Position numbers and translations under genes: made by a program. Of a stretch of 64,000 nt of DNA, positions 63,161 to 64,000 are shown one piece after another. Within the stretch, counting starts at the first letter, position 1, and the number at the start of each line of letters is the position of its first letter. The notes beneath the pieces were generated by a model. That model did not search any database. It was not told where the DNA came from and saw only the letters and a list, made by a program, of their open reading frames with translations. The DNA comes from a marine actinobacterium MedAcidi-G2B (GTDB lineage: Bacteria > Actinomycetota > Acidimicrobiia > Acidimicrobiales > MedAcidi-G1): assembly GCA_000817115.1 (NCBI GenBank), contig JUEO01000001.1:248001-312000 (forward strand), read 5' to 3'.

Positions 63161-64000
63161 AAAGTGATTCCCCAGAAGGAACGGTGTCCTGGGGAGACGT
63201 GCTACGTGAAGCGACTGAACGATTTAATCAATCAGGTTTTTCAGAAATGGAAGCACGATGGTTAGTTGAAGAAGTTGCAAGTTGTGAATTAGTTGGTGCT
63301 TCTCTAAATGACTTAGTTAGTAATAGACAAATGGCGCTCTATGACAACCTTTTACTTCGTCGCTTAAGTGGAGAACCCCTGCAGTATGTTCTAGGGCATT
63401 GGCAGTTCAGGGATCTGGATTTGATGGTTGATCAAAGAGTGTTGATACCCCGCCCGGAAACAGAAACAGTAGTAAGCCATGTTTTGAACGAAGTAGACCG
63501 CCATGGCGGAGAAGTTTTTGTTGCAGATTTAGGAACGGGATCTGGGGCCATCGGATTATCAATTGCTCTTGAACGCTCTTTGACCAGAGTGTGGTGTACC
63601 GACTTATCAGAAGAGGCTTTGTCGGTTGCGAAAGCCAATCTTGCAGGCTTAGGACAACCAGCGAGACGGGTCACTCTCTGCCATGGGTCTTGGTTTAACG
63701 CTCTACCTGAGTCTCTTAAAGGCAAACTTCATGTAGTTGCTTCCAATGCTCCATATATCTCGACTACAGAAGTGCTCCCAACGGAAGTAAAAGATTGGGA
63801 ACCATCTTTAGCTTTATACGGAGGGGCAGGTGGAACAGATCATCTTGAAAAAATTATCGAAGAGTCAATTCCATGGCTAACGCCACAAGGCTCTTTAGTC
63901 TTAGAAATATCGCCTAAACAAGCAGGAGCAATGTCTGAATTAGCTACTTCCGCAGGTTTCAACGAAGTGCTTGTATTATCAGATCTTGCAGATAAGCCCC
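63157..64000 (+). CDS. prmC: Release factor glutamine methyltransferase PrmC (3' end outside window)
   Basis: 281 residues are visible; the gene runs off the right edge. It methylates the GGQ glutamine of release factors. PRPETETVV, FVADLGTGSGAIGLSIAL (SAM-binding) and VCTDLSEEALSVAKANL-type sequence fit HemK/PrmC. The catalytic NPPY motif reads SNAPYIS instead (codons AAT GCT CCA TAT at about 63749-63760). Overlaps prfA by 4 bases. Confidence 0.9.
   Translation, partial: MKSDSPEGTVSWGDVLREATERFNQSGFSEMEARWLVEEVASCELVGASLNDLVSNRQMALYDNLLLRRLSGEPLQYVLGHWQFRDLDLMVDQRVLIPRPETETVVSHVLNEVDRHGGEVFVADLGTGSGAIGLSIALERSLTRVWCTDLSEEALSVAKANLAGLGQPARRVTLCHGSWFNALPESLKGKLHVVASNAPYISTTEVLPTEVKDWEPSLALYGGAGGTDHLEKIIEESIPWLTPQGSLVLEISPKQAGAMSELATSAGFNEVLVLSDLADKP

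Overview
The window looks like a chromosomal segment of a marine-type actinobacterium, most likely Acidimicrobiia. The reasons are actinobacterial marker families (TIGR03085, DUF3107, DUF3090, SCO1664 and MSMEG_4193 families, a PdtaS-type kinase, an argS-lysA-hom-thrC-rho-prfA-prmC block), several F420-linked enzymes (an LLM oxidoreductase, a PPOX-type oxidoreductase, an FrhB-like protein), moderate G+C by eye, and very tight packing. Taxonomy is inferred; there is no rRNA. I see no phage, insertion sequence, CRISPR array or defence island. No gene-free stretch exceeds 300 bases; the longest is about 265 bases, before rho.

Layout. 1-6 kb: the end of an acyl-CoA ligase gene, a TIGR03085 protein, two lipoprotein genes (a glycerophosphodiesterase and a cupredoxin) that each carry a -1 frame break beside an 18-bp tandem repeat, a YceI protein, an acyltransferase and a glutamine amidotransferase. 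6-13 kb: two DMT transporters, flavodoxin, a GGCT-like protein, SurE, an ABC-F ATPase, FabH and CysQ. 13.5-16.6 kb: a cobalamin riboswitch controlling a btuFCD-type uptake operon. 16.5-29.3 kb: a long ribosome-hibernation factor, YqeC, class I fumarase, an F420-dependent oxidoreductase, acetoacetyl-CoA synthetase, MaoC and VOC proteins, Fur, Nudix and TetR proteins, and a GT4/GH63-like divergent pair. 29.4-35.9 kb: a complete System I cytochrome c maturation operon, ccmABCDEFG plus a ccmH-ccmI fusion. 36.5-43 kb: Mrp, DUF3107, a PdtaS-like kinase, a second glycerophosphodiesterase, a lipid-kinase-like protein and electron transfer flavoprotein. 43-46 kb: a four-gene overlapping operon with a kinase-like protein, a phosphomutase-like protein and two proteins of unknown function. 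46-52 kb: uracil-DNA glycosylase, a DapA-like protein, an FrhB-like protein, tRNA-Arg, a PPOX protein, a ROK kinase and a third DMT transporter. 52-64 kb: arginyl-tRNA synthetase, lysine and threonine synthesis, then Rho, type B L31, an unknown protein, RF1 and PrmC (cut by the window edge).

The clearest functional units are B12 uptake under riboswitch control, cytochrome c maturation, and the aspartate-family operon, where an ApgM-family protein sits in the slot normally held by homoserine kinase. The best candidate for an undescribed system is the 43.1-46.0 kb operon. A window-wide oddity is that 10 of 12 convergent gene pairs overlap at their 3' ends and an eleventh abuts, leaving almost no room for intrinsic terminators.
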